64,000 nucleotides of DNA from an uncultured Pseudomonas sp. GTDB lineage: Bacteria; Pseudomonadota; Gammaproteobacteria; Pseudomonadales; Pseudomonadaceae. Both the position numbers and the translations under genes were made by a program. The notes beneath the pieces were generated by a model, which made no database searches, was not told where the DNA came from, and saw nothing but the letters and a program-made list of their open reading frames with translations. Numbering within the stretch: position 1 is the first letter of the stretch; each line of letters begins with the position of its first letter. Shown here piece by piece: positions 28,920-37,743 of the stretch. The stretch is from NCBI RefSeq assembly GCF_946885885.1, contig NZ_CAMPHN010000002.1, positions 1 through 64,000 on the forward strand. The letters run 5' to 3'.

Positions 28920-30416
28920 TCAAGACTGTTCGGCCTGCTTGAGCCTGCGCGCCATCTGCACATAGGCCACCCCCACTCCGGCCACCGACCAATAGACCAC
29001 GGGGATCACGGTGATACTGCTGACAGTGAAAATGGTCAGCAGTATCCCGGCCAACGTCGCAAACAGTGCGCGTCCGAGCCGGCGTTGTTCGTCGTCCTTG
29101 TTGGGGAACGTCCGCATCGCCTTGCGTATGCCGAGCAGTACTGTGGCGAAGAAGCCGACGAAAAGGGCCAAGCCGATCAGGCCGACTTCCAGCGCGACGG
29201 CGATATAGGTGTTGACGATATCGATGATGCCCTGGCCCTGAATCATCGATTGCATTTCCGGCGTGCTGCGGTAATCGACGGAGCCCAGCCAGGGGTTGCG
29301 CTGGATGACGATCAGCGCGTTTTCGATCAGACGCTCCCGGTAGGTGATGTTGTGCTTTTCCACACTGCCGATAAATGGCAGCAGATCGAGCACTTTCTGT
29401 CCGCCGGGAATGACGGCCAACAGAGGCAGCGCGAGCGCTGCGGCGAGTACCAGCAGCATCAGGCGTTTGGCGGCGCTGCGGCCTGTGGCGATAAATACCG
29501 CGATTATCGCCGCAGCGCCGACCCAGGGGCCGCGCGACAGCGGCACAAACAGGCCGGCGGCGAGCAACAGGGCGCCAAGACGGCGCTGCAGCCGGCTGCG
29601 CACGTTGCCCTGCAAAAACAGGTAGAAGCCAATGGCCACGCTGATCACATAACCCAGGGCGATAGCCTGGCCGGTGGTGGCAATGGCGCGCAACGAGCCG
29701 CCGCGGCCCAGGTAGCTGGAAATCCCCCAGTGCAGATTCAGCGCATCGATAAGGGCGCTGTACAGCAGCCAATGGCGGGCAAACTCGAAGATGCCGACCA
29801 ATGCCAGGACCATCGCGGCAAGGGCGAAACCCAACAAGGCGTCCTTGAAGTCGCTGACTTCCTTGAGTAATCGGCTGGCCACGTAGTAAGGCAAGAATAT
29901 GTCGATAAACAGGTAGAGCGCCTGGCGCAAAGTGTCGGTCAGTGTGGTTTCGCGTAGGTACAGCAGGGCGCTCAATACCAGGTAGGCGAGCAGCAGTCGA
30001 TCTGCCCAGATACGGCCGAACGGCAGGCTGTCGGCGCGTTTGCGCAGGGCGAGGAAGGTCGGCAGCAGCACGCACAATGCCAGCAGGCGAATATGGTCAA
30101 GTGCGAAGAAATAGTTGATCAGGCCAAAACCGGGTATTTGCACCGGAACCGGCGGAATAAGAAACAGCAGGAAGAAAAATAACGCCAGGGGGTTACGTTC
30201 GCGGTGCCGCGTGATGCTCAGGACTATCGCCGCAACGCCCGCGTACACCCAGAAACTGTGCGAGACAAATGCCAATAGCGTAAGGGCGAGCCATAGATTG
30301 CGCCGACGAGTGAAGTCGTGGGGTGGAATCAGGTCGGCAGCCGGGCGGCGCGCAAAGGCAAAAACGATAGTGGCGAGAACGAGGATGACGATCAGCGCGC
30401 GAAGGTGTTCTGGCAT
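28920..30416 (-). CDS. Wzy/O-antigen-ligase-like membrane protein
   Basis: The 498-residue protein has about 11-12 membrane spans and a large periplasmic loop near 345-400 with YRERLIENALIVIQRNPWLGSVDY, the loop of the O-antigen ligase/polymerase (Wzy_C) domain. Exosortase loci often carry such a putative O-glycosylation ligase. It may polymerise EPS repeat units or attach glycan to sorted proteins; the sequence cannot separate these. It is divergent from the flippase gene. Confidence 0.85.
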   Translation of the reverse strand: MPEHLRALIVILVLATIVFAFARRPAADLIPPHDFTRRRNLWLALTLLAFVSHSFWVYAGVAAIVLSITRHRERNPLALFFFLLFLIPPVPVQIPGFGLINYFFALDHIRLLALCVLLPTFLALRKRADSLPFGRIWADRLLLAYLVLSALLYLRETTLTDTLRQALYLFIDIFLPYYVASRLLKEVSDFKDALLGFALAAMVLALVGIFEFARHWLLYSALIDALNLHWGISSYLGRGGSLRAIATTGQAIALGYVISVAIGFYLFLQGNVRSRLQRRLGALLLAAGLFVPLSRGPWVGAAAIIAVFIATGRSAAKRLMLLVLAAALALPLLAVIPGGQKVLDLLPFIGSVEKHNITYRERLIENALIVIQRNPWLGSVDYRSTPEMQSMIQGQGIIDIVNTYIAVALEVGLIGLALFVGFFATVLLGIRKAMRTFPNKDDEQRRLGRALFATLAGILLTIFTVSSITVIPVVYWSVAGVGVAYVQMARRLKQAEQS

Positions 30417-30518
30417 GGGCTATGGAAATATATTCATGGAAAGGCGGCTGGCCAGTGGGCTGTCTAATCGCGCGGGTTATGGTAACGTGCTGGCCCCCTG
30501 AAATCATGGATCGATGTT

Positions 30519-31895
30519 ATGCCTTCCGGTGATTTACCGCCATCGTCGAGCCTCGGTAAGCGAGCGAAATCCGCAGGGGTATGGAATCTGGGGGCGCTGG
30601 TGGCGTCCCAAGGGATTCGGTTGGGCGGCAACCTTATCATGGCCCGCCTGCTGGTGCCGGAAATGTTCGGCCTCATGGTTATCGCCACCACCGTTGCGGT
30701 GGTTCTCGCTTTGCTGTCCGACATGGGCTTGCGTCAGAACATCATTCAGAGCAAACGCGGCAATGATCCGGTGTTTCTCAATACCGCCTGGACGGTGCAG
30801 ATCCTGCGCGGCTTTATCCTCTTCGCCTTGTCGCTGCTGGTCGCCGGTTTTGCCTGGTTTGCGCAAGTCGTTAACCTCTCGCCAGCGGGTTCCACCTATG
30901 CGGCACCCGAGCTGCCGCTGGTGCTGGCAGTGACCGGCTTTACCTCGGTAATTAACGGGTTTCAGTCGACCAAATTGGCCCTGGCTTTTCGCTCCTTCCA
31001 GCAGAACAAAGTGGTTCTCGTCGAGCTTGCGGCGCAGATTATCGGCCTGTTGGTGATGCTCGGCATCGGCTACTTCACCGGGTCGATCTGGTCGCTGGTG
31101 GCCGCCGGCTTGGTGGCGGCCATGGTCAGCACAATGCTCAGTCATCTCTGGTTGCAGGGCCCGAGCAATCGGTTGCAATGGGACAGCTCGGCGCTCAAGG
31201 AGCTGATCGCCTTTGGCCGCTGGGTGCTGCTGTCGTCAGCGGTCGGGGTGCTGGCCGCCCATGGCGACCGCATCTGGTTCGGCGGCAGCATGTCGGCTGC
31301 CGAACTGGGCGTGTACTCCATTGCCGTGCTGATATTGGGCGCCATCGAGTTCGGCGTGCGCAGGCTAGCCGCGGCTGTGGCGCTGCCGGCTTTGAGCGAG
31401 GTGGCAAGAACTGGCGATGCAGCGCGCCTACGCGCACTGTATTACCGCTTCCGGCTGCTGATCGACCTTGCTCTGCTGTTCGCCTGCGGCCTGCTATTGA
31501 CCCTCAGCCCGCTGATCATTGGTTGGCTCTACGATGCGCGTTATGCCGGCGCTGGCAGCATGCTGGCGATTCTTTCGCTGTCGTTGTTCACCCTGCGCTT
31601 CACTCTGGCGCATCAGGCCTGGCTGGCCTTGGGCTTAACCAAATACCTGGCGGTGGATAACCTCATCCGCTTCGTCTCGTTATGGGCGTTGCTGCCGTTG
31701 CTGCTCGCAATGGGTGGCACGTCTTATGCGATCTGGGGCGTTGCCCTGTACGCGCTGCCTACGATTTTTTTCATCCTGTATATAAATCGCCGCCTGGGTC
31801 TGTTCGACATAAGGCGTGAGCTGGTGGTGTTGCCCATGTTGGGCATAGGGGCATTGTGTGGGATGGGCTTTTCCCAAGTGGTTACTTGGTTCTGA
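30519..31895 (+). CDS. Wzx-type polysaccharide flippase
   Basis: The 458-residue protein has about 12-14 membrane spans and the MOP-superfamily opening GVWNLGALVASQGIRLGGNLIMARLLVPEMFGLMV-type pattern (N-terminal helix, then ARLL.PE.FG). Good internal markers are FQQNKVVLVELAAQIIG and LRALYYRFRLLIDLALL. It should move lipid-linked repeat units from the cytoplasmic to the periplasmic face of the inner membrane. It faces the Wzy-like gene across a 102-base gap and starts a rightward series of transferase genes. Confidence 0.9.
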   Translation: MPSGDLPPSSSLGKRAKSAGVWNLGALVASQGIRLGGNLIMARLLVPEMFGLMVIATTVAVVLALLSDMGLRQNIIQSKRGNDPVFLNTAWTVQILRGFILFALSLLVAGFAWFAQVVNLSPAGSTYAAPELPLVLAVTGFTSVINGFQSTKLALAFRSFQQNKVVLVELAAQIIGLLVMLGIGYFTGSIWSLVAAGLVAAMVSTMLSHLWLQGPSNRLQWDSSALKELIAFGRWVLLSSAVGVLAAHGDRIWFGGSMSAAELGVYSIAVLILGAIEFGVRRLAAAVALPALSEVARTGDAARLRALYYRFRLLIDLALLFACGLLLTLSPLIIGWLYDARYAGAGSMLAILSLSLFTLRFTLAHQAWLALGLTKYLAVDNLIRFVSLWALLPLLLAMGGTSYAIWGVALYALPTIFFILYINRRLGLFDIRRELVVLPMLGIGALCGMGFSQVVTWF

Positions 31896-31996
31896 CGATG
31901 CTGATAGGTGTGCTGCTGCGGGTTTCTATCGGCGTTTATGAAATACAAGGCTGCATGTAATTGTGCAGTGGCTGTGAGTTGGATTGAGGAGGCCGA

Positions 31997-32608
31997 ATGA
32001 TTGGGCTGATTAAACGTTTTTTGTGCTACATCGCTATCAGTACTGGTCGTGGGCGCTCGATTTATAGGAAGTGTTGTGAGCCCTGGGGCGAAGAATGGGC
32101 TGATTATTTAGCTCGCTGGGGCGGCCTGCATTCGGTCGGGCGAGGCGTTCGAATTAGCCTTGGCTGCATTATTACCGACCCTACGCTTGTCCGCATTGGC
32201 AATAACGTAACGCTCTCTGATTGTGTGCTGTTTGGACATGATGGAGTGATCCGTATGCTGAATATTCGGTTCAATAAGAAACTCGATTCGGTTGGGCCTA
32301 TAGATATTCGCGATAACTGTTACGTCGGAGCGCGCGCAATGATAATGCCGCGTGTGACCATCGGCCCCGATTCAATTGTTGCCGCGGGCGCAGTGGTCAC
32401 CAAGGATGTGCCGCCTGGAGTTGTAGTAGGTGGTAACCCGGCCAAGGTCATTTGCACGACCGAAGAGCTGGTAGCGCGCATGGAGGCGCGCGCTGAGAGT
32501 TACCCTTGGATCGAGCTGATCCGGCAGCGCGAAGGTGCTTATGATCCGCAAATGGAACCGACCCTCAAGGCCATGCGTTCGGCATTCTTCTTCGGCGAAA
32601 AAAATTAA
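31997..32608 (+). CDS. Left-handed beta-helix (hexapeptide) O-acyltransferase
   Basis: The 203-residue protein has hexapeptide repeats: VRIGNNVTLSDCVLFG, YVGARAMIMPRVTIGPDSIVAAGAVVTKDVPPGVVVGGNPAKVI. The last block is the diagnostic end of WcaF/maa-type acetyltransferases. It probably acetylates a sugar of the EPS repeat unit. Codon use is more AT-rich than that of its neighbours (ATTGGGCTGATTAAACG at the start), suggesting later acquisition. A strong GAGGAGG precedes the ATG. Confidence 0.88.
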   Translation: MIGLIKRFLCYIAISTGRGRSIYRKCCEPWGEEWADYLARWGGLHSVGRGVRISLGCIITDPTLVRIGNNVTLSDCVLFGHDGVIRMLNIRFNKKLDSVGPIDIRDNCYVGARAMIMPRVTIGPDSIVAAGAVVTKDVPPGVVVGGNPAKVICTTEELVARMEARAESYPWIELIRQREGAYDPQMEPTLKAMRSAFFFGEKN

Positions 32609-32674
32609 TCGGGGTAGTGATGCTGCCACATTTCCCCTTGCGCACTATGTAGGAACTAAAGGATTACTTTGGCC

Positions 32675-33640
32675 ATGAAACTGTTGGTCGTTATCGTCAA
32701 CTACCGCACGCCAGGTTTGGCATTGGCCTGTTTGCGCTCGCTGGAAAAGATTGTCCACGCGGGGCTCGAAGTCAGTGCGGTGGTGATCGATAACTGCTCG
32801 GGCGACGACTCTGCCGAGATTCTTCAGCAGGGCCTGGCGCAAATGGATCTGCAAGTGCCGGCGACTTTTATGCAGTCGACGCGCAATGGCGGTTTTGCCT
32901 ACGGCAATAACGAAGTACTTCGCCAATGCTTCTTACCGCTGGCTGGCGCCGCCGCCGATGTAGTGTGGCTGTTGAACCCCGATACCTATTTAAAGGAGGG
33001 GAACATTCAGCCGCTGTTGGAGTTTATGCAGGCGAACCCACAGGTCGGCATAGTCGGCTCCAGGGTTGAGGATGAGGACGGCACTGTGCGCCGTAGCGCA
33101 TTCAGGAAACCGAGCATTTTTTCCGAAGTGGACTCGGCGCTGGCCTTCGGCCCGGTTTCGCGCCTGCTACAGCGTTTTCAGGTGGCGCCCGCGCCCAGCC
33201 CGGTCGCAGTGCCAGTGGACTGGGTTAGTGGCGCCAGCCTGTTTATCAGTGCCGAAGTAGTGCGGCGCATCGGCCTTATGGACGAAAACTACTTTATGTA
33301 TTTCGAAGAGACCGACTACTGCTTGGCCGCCCAGGCCGAGGGCTACCAGGTTTGGTACTGGCCGGATTTCAGCGTGGTGCATTTGGTCGGCCAGGCGTCC
33401 GGGGTGACGGGCACTACCCGCATGCTCAAGCGCAGACCTAAGTATTGGTTCGATTCCAGGGCGTATTTTTTCCGTAAGAATTTTGGTGGTCTTTACCTGC
33501 ACATGGCGAATATGGCCTGGCTGTTGTGTTATCCGCTCGGTCGGCTGTGGCAGTGGTTGCGGCGCAAGCCCTGTGAGGATCCGCCCCGCTTATGGTGGGA
33601 TTTTCTACGCTACTACTACCTACGTGGCAGGGCGATATGA
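32675..33640 (+). CDS. Family 2 glycosyltransferase (rhamnosyltransferase-like)
   Basis: The 321-residue protein has the GT-A opening KLLVVIVNYRTPGLALACL, the DxD-like VVWLLNPDTYLKEG, the acceptor region DWVSGASLFISAEVVRRIGLMDENYFMYFEETDYC and a C-terminal membrane-associated tail. The pattern fits WbbL-like rhamnosyltransferases, and dTDP-rhamnose is available from rfbBACD. The ATG at 32675 is used; a TTG two codons earlier is possible. Confidence 0.9.
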   Translation: MKLLVVIVNYRTPGLALACLRSLEKIVHAGLEVSAVVIDNCSGDDSAEILQQGLAQMDLQVPATFMQSTRNGGFAYGNNEVLRQCFLPLAGAAADVVWLLNPDTYLKEGNIQPLLEFMQANPQVGIVGSRVEDEDGTVRRSAFRKPSIFSEVDSALAFGPVSRLLQRFQVAPAPSPVAVPVDWVSGASLFISAEVVRRIGLMDENYFMYFEETDYCLAAQAEGYQVWYWPDFSVVHLVGQASGVTGTTRMLKRRPKYWFDSRAYFFRKNFGGLYLHMANMAWLLCYPLGRLWQWLRRKPCEDPPRLWWDFLRYYYLRGRAI

Positions 33641-34221
33641 CCGAGCCTTCAAGCGTTCGCCCCGAATCCGATGTTCTGCTTGGCACGCGCAACTGCAATC
33701 CGCCTGGGATCGGCTTTATGGCGTTGATCAAGGAGGACTTCATCACCCATGAGCGTGACTTGTTCAGCCAGGGTTTTTGGGCGCTAGCCGTGCATCGTTA
33801 CGGTAATTGGCGCATGGGTATCGGTAATCGCGTGCTGCGCTTGCCGTTCTCGTTGCTCTACAAGATATTGGAAAAAATCGTCGAATGGCTCTGCGGTATC
33901 AGCCTCAAGTACACGGTCGTGGTTGGCCGGCGCGTACGCATCTGGCACCACGGCGGCATGGTATTGGGCGCCCTGGCGATTGGCGACGATGTGCATATCC
34001 GCCAGAACACCACCTTCGGCGTCAAACATCGGGGTGATCCCAGGTGGCTGAAGCCCGTAATCGGCAACCGCTGCGACATTGGCGCCGGCGCGGTAATAGT
34101 CGGCGCTATCGAAGTCGGCGATGACTGCTTTGTCGGTGCAAACGTTGTGTTGGCTCAGTCTGTGCCAGCAAACTCGGTGGTACTGGCGGGTAAGCCGCAG
34201 ATAACCGTGAAAAGCCGGTAA
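33637..34221 (+). CDS. Serine-acetyltransferase-like hexapeptide transferase
   Basis: The 194-residue protein has an N-terminal helical part and a left-handed beta-helix with HHGGMVLGALAIGDDVHI, VIGNRCDIGAGAVIVGAIEVGDD and FVGANVVLAQSVPANSVVLAGKP. It resembles CysE, but its location in the EPS run (its start overlaps the previous stop in an ATGA) argues for acetylation of a sugar. A second protein of the same type is encoded at 36.0 kb. Confidence 0.85.
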   Translation: MTEPSSVRPESDVLLGTRNCNPPGIGFMALIKEDFITHERDLFSQGFWALAVHRYGNWRMGIGNRVLRLPFSLLYKILEKIVEWLCGISLKYTVVVGRRVRIWHHGGMVLGALAIGDDVHIRQNTTFGVKHRGDPRWLKPVIGNRCDIGAGAVIVGAIEVGDDCFVGANVVLAQSVPANSVVLAGKPQITVKSR

Positions 34222-34296
34222 TGCATTCAATCTCGTCCGCGCATGTTGCAGCGGTGGCGCTGGCGTCAAGCTGCGCGCAGAAACAAGGGCATACTT

Positions 34297-35025
34297 ATGA
34301 GTCACCCGCTGGACTATTTCGAGCGAATTTTCATTATCAATCTGCCAGCGCGGACGGATCGTCGAAGCGAAATGGCCGCGCAGTTGAGAGCCATAGGGCT
34401 GAGCCTTGCGCAGGCGAACGTCGAGCTTTTTCCGGCGGTACGTCCGGATGCGCCCGAAGGCTTTCCCAGTATCGGCGCCAGAGGCTGTTTCCTGAGCCAT
34501 CTGGGTGTGCTGCGTAGCGCCCAGCGTCTGGGCCTGCAGCGCGTGGCGATCTTCGAGGATGACTTGGATTTCGCCGCAGATTTCAATGCGCGTATTGGGT
34601 CAATTGTCGAACGACTGGAAAGCGCCAATTGGTCAATGTTCTATGGCGGTTACCACATGGCACAGGTTTCCTGCGGCCCGGCCCATGGCGGATTGGTGGA
34701 AAGCCGACCGGATGAGCTGATTGGAACGACCCATTTCGTGGTTTTTCAGGGCGAGGCGATCTCGGCGGCAGTGCACTACTTGGAAAAAATCCTGGATCGG
34801 CCTGCGGGAGATCCCGAAGGTGGTCCTATGCACGTCGATGGTGCTTACAACTGGTTCAGGCGCGCGAACCCACAGTTCAAGACCGTATTGGCCATGCCAG
34901 AGCTTGGCTTCCAGCGTGCGTCACGAACCGACATCCATGACTTGCGTTGGTATGACACTACGCCGCTTGTGCGTGACGGCGTGGCCTGTCTGCGGCTGGT
35001 CAAAAACGCGTTGATGCGGCGCTGA
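34297..35025 (+). CDS. Family 25 glycosyltransferase
   Basis: The 242-residue protein opens with FERIFIINLPARTDRRSEM, the GT25 signature, and continues with GARGCFLSHLGVLRSAQRLG and VAIFEDDLDFA (nucleotide/metal-binding acidic motif). GT25 enzymes often add galactose in LPS or EPS, and galE is close by. The ATG at 34297 begins MSHPLDYFERIF, which fits the family; the frame is open further upstream from 34243. Confidence 0.88.
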   Translation: MSHPLDYFERIFIINLPARTDRRSEMAAQLRAIGLSLAQANVELFPAVRPDAPEGFPSIGARGCFLSHLGVLRSAQRLGLQRVAIFEDDLDFAADFNARIGSIVERLESANWSMFYGGYHMAQVSCGPAHGGLVESRPDELIGTTHFVVFQGEAISAAVHYLEKILDRPAGDPEGGPMHVDGAYNWFRRANPQFKTVLAMPELGFQRASRTDIHDLRWYDTTPLVRDGVACLRLVKNALMRR

Positions 35026-35034
35026 GTGAAGGCC

Positions 35035-36012
35035 ATGACTACGGCAGTCGGTGTGGTTGTTATCGGTCGTAATGAGGGCGAACGGCTTGAGCGCTGCCTG
35101 GCTTCATTGCTCGGCACGGCGGACAAGGTGGTGTATGTCGACTCCGGCTCCACCGATGGCTCGGTGCGGATGGCGCGGGAGCTGGGCGTCGAGGTGGTCG
35201 AGCTGGATATGAGCATGCCGTTTACCGCGGCGCGTGCCCGCAACGAGGGCTTTGCTCGCTTGCAGCGGCTACAGCCGGCGATTGCCTATGTGCAGTTCGT
35301 CGATGGCGATTGCGAGGTGGTGCCGGGCTGGCTGACCAAGGCGCAGGCTTTCCTCGATCGGCACGCGGACGTTGCCGTGGTCTGCGGGCGCCGTCGGGAG
35401 CGTTTTCCCCAGCGCTCGATTTACAACCTGCTGTGCGATCTCGAATGGGATACCCCGATCGGCGAGGCGAAAGCCTGTGGCGGCGATGCGCTGATGCGTG
35501 TCGAGGCCTTTGCCGCAGCGGCTGGCTTTCGTCCAGAGCTGATCGCCGGGGAGGAGCCTGAACTCTGTGTGCGGCTGCGCGCGGCTGACTGGAAAGTCTG
35601 GCGCTTGGGCGAAGAGATGACCCTGCACGACGCCGCCATCACACGCTTCAGCCAATGGTGGCAGCGCAGCCTGCGCGCCGGCCACGCCTTTGCCGAGGGC
35701 GCTTTTTTGCATGGCGCGGCGCCGGAGCGGCATTGGTTGCGCGAGTCGCGGCGTGCCTGGTTATGGGGCTTGGGCATCCCGCTAGCCATCGTTATGGCCA
35801 GCACTCTTTTTGGCTGGTTGGCATTGGTTCTGCTGCTGGTCTATCCGCTGCAAATCGTTCGTCTGGCTGTGCGTGGCGCTAGATCGCCGCGAGAAAACTG
35901 GCTGCTGGCATTGTTTCTAGTGCTGGGCAAATTCCCCGAGATGCTCGGGCAGGTCAAATTCCTGGGGCGTCGGCTCGGTGCCGGCAGGTCGACATTGATC
36001 GAGTACAAATAG
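35035..36012 (+). CDS. Family 2 glycosyltransferase
   Basis: The 325-residue protein has VGVVVIGRNEGERLERCLAS, VVYVDSGSTDGSVRMA and FVDGDCEVVPGW (DxD). The AGEEPELCVRLRAADWKVWRL region is followed by two C-terminal hydrophobic segments (about 240-285). It is an inverting GT-A enzyme of the EPS assembly line; sugar unknown. A GTG at 35026 immediately after the previous stop is an alternative start. Confidence 0.87.
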   Translation: MTTAVGVVVIGRNEGERLERCLASLLGTADKVVYVDSGSTDGSVRMARELGVEVVELDMSMPFTAARARNEGFARLQRLQPAIAYVQFVDGDCEVVPGWLTKAQAFLDRHADVAVVCGRRRERFPQRSIYNLLCDLEWDTPIGEAKACGGDALMRVEAFAAAAGFRPELIAGEEPELCVRLRAADWKVWRLGEEMTLHDAAITRFSQWWQRSLRAGHAFAEGAFLHGAAPERHWLRESRRAWLWGLGIPLAIVMASTLFGWLALVLLLVYPLQIVRLAVRGARSPRENWLLALFLVLGKFPEMLGQVKFLGRRLGAGRSTLIEYK

Positions 36013-36537
36013 GTGGAAAAAGTATCCGTGCCATCGGCCGAAATTCCCGACATGTCGCGCGAGCACAAGGCGCGATTTGCCTGGGCGCCCTCACGAGCGT
36101 TGCTGGCGAGCATTCGCGCCTACCAGCGGCATAGCGCTTCGCCTAACCCACTGGCGCCGCTGTTGAAGAAGTGGGCGGTGCTGCGCCATGGCTTCTGGAG
36201 TGTGATAACCGGGGCGGATATTCCGCTCAACGCAAAAATTGCCGGGGGGCTATTGCTGCCCCATGCCAACGGCGTGGTGATTCATCCCGATGCCAGCATC
36301 GGCCCCAACTGCCTGATCTTCCAGCAGGTGACCATCGGCACGCGCGGCCCCGGCGGTGCGCCGCAGATTGCTGGGCATGTCGATATCGGTGCTGGCGCGA
36401 AAATTCTCGGCGCGGTGAAGATCGGCAAGCACGCAGTGATAGGCGCGAACGCGGTGGTATTGAGCGATGTGCCAGAACATTGCATGGCGGTGGGGATTCC
36501 CGCGGTAGTCAAACCTCGTAAGTATTCTGAAGAGTAA
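36013..36537 (+). CDS. Serine-acetyltransferase-like hexapeptide transferase
   Basis: The protein has up to 174 residues, with a beta-helix core: IHPDASIGPNCLIFQQVTIG, VDIGAGAKILGAVKIGKHAVIGANAVVLSDVPEHCMAVGIPA. It resembles colanic-acid and serogroup acetyltransferases that modify EPS sugars. The start is uncertain: GTG codons at 36013 and 36028 and an ATG at 36052 are possible. It is tightly packed between glycosyltransferase genes. Confidence 0.84.
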   Translation: MEKVSVPSAEIPDMSREHKARFAWAPSRALLASIRAYQRHSASPNPLAPLLKKWAVLRHGFWSVITGADIPLNAKIAGGLLLPHANGVVIHPDASIGPNCLIFQQVTIGTRGPGGAPQIAGHVDIGAGAKILGAVKIGKHAVIGANAVVLSDVPEHCMAVGIPAVVKPRKYSEE

Positions 36538-36540
36538 CCA

Positions 36541-37743
36541 ATGCGTATCGCCTACTTCATCAATCAATACCCCAAGGTCAGCCACAGCTTTATCCGCCGG
36601 GAGATTCTGGCGCTGGAGCGCAATGGCTTCGAAGTGCAGCGTATTGCTTTGCGCGGCTGGGATGACGGGCTGGTGGACGAGGAGGATCTGCGCGAGCGCG
36701 AGCGCACGCGCTATGTGCTGCAAAATGGCCTGAAGGGGCTGGTAGTACCTGTTTTGCAGGCGCTGCTGAACCGGCCGTCGCGCTTCTTTGCGGCGCTTGT
36801 GCTGGCGCTGCGCATGGGCCGGCGCGCCGACCGCGCCTGGCCTTACCACTTGGTGTATCTGGCCGAGGCTTGCCGTTTGTTGCCCTGGTTGCGCGGGTTC
36901 GGCGCCAGTCATGTGCATGCGCATTTCGGCACCAATTCTGCCGAGGTGGTGATGCTGGCCCAGGCGCTCGGTGGGCTGGCCTACAGCTTCACCGTGCACG
37001 GCCCTGAAGAGTTCGATAAACCACAATTCATTCACCTGGGCGAAAAGGTACGGCGGGCGGCCTTCGTCGTGGCGATCAGTTCCTATGGGCGCAGCCAGCT
37101 GTTTCGTTGGGTCGACCACGCCCATTGGCCAAAGGTGAAGGTGGTGCATTGCGGGCTGGAGCGGGCCTTTCACGATGTGCCGCCGGTCGCTATGCCGGCC
37201 GTGCCGCGTCTGGTCTGCGTGGGCCGGCTGTGCGAGCAGAAGGGGCAGCTGTTATTGATGCAGGCCGCCAACCTGTTGGCTGAGCAAGGCCAGGCATTCG
37301 AGATCGTGCTGGCCGGCGATGGCGAGATGCGCGCGGAGATCGAGGCCTTGATCGAGCGCTATGGCTTGCAGGGCCGGGTGCGGATTACCGGTTGGATCAG
37401 CAGCGAGCAGGTGCGGGCGGAAATCCTCGCGGCGCGCGCCCTGGTGTTGCCGAGTTTTGCCGAGGGTTTGCCGGTGGTGATCATGGAGGCGATGGCGTTG
37501 CGTCGTCCGGTGCTTACCACCTATGTGGCGGGTATTCCGGAGCTGGTTTGCCAGGGCGAGAACGGCTGGTTGTTTCCCGCCGGGGCGGTGGAGGAGTTGA
37601 CCGCGGCGCTGGCGGATTGCCTGGCGCAGCCGCCGGAAGTGCTGCAGCGCATGGGCGAGGCGGCCTATAGCCGCGTGCTGGAGCGCCATGCTATCGATAC
37701 CGAGGCGGCCAAGTTGGCCGAACTGTTCAGGGCGCAAGGATGA
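36541..37743 (+). CDS. Family 4 glycosyltransferase (WcaL-like)
   Basis: The 400-residue GT-B enzyme has N-terminal MRIAYFINQYPKVSHSFIRREI, typical of colanic-acid WcaL and exosortase-locus relatives. HVHAHFGTNSAEV and FTVHGPEEFDKP follow, then C-terminal donor-site motifs FVGRLCEQKGQLLLM-like (VCVGRLCEQKG) and LPSFAEGLPVVIMEAMALRRPVL (EX7E). It retains configuration and likely extends the repeat unit. Confidence 0.92.
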   Translation: MRIAYFINQYPKVSHSFIRREILALERNGFEVQRIALRGWDDGLVDEEDLRERERTRYVLQNGLKGLVVPVLQALLNRPSRFFAALVLALRMGRRADRAWPYHLVYLAEACRLLPWLRGFGASHVHAHFGTNSAEVVMLAQALGGLAYSFTVHGPEEFDKPQFIHLGEKVRRAAFVVAISSYGRSQLFRWVDHAHWPKVKVVHCGLERAFHDVPPVAMPAVPRLVCVGRLCEQKGQLLLMQAANLLAEQGQAFEIVLAGDGEMRAEIEALIERYGLQGRVRITGWISSEQVRAEILAARALVLPSFAEGLPVVIMEAMALRRPVLTTYVAGIPELVCQGENGWLFPAGAVEELTAALADCLAQPPEVLQRMGEAAYSRVLERHAIDTEAAKLAELFRAQG

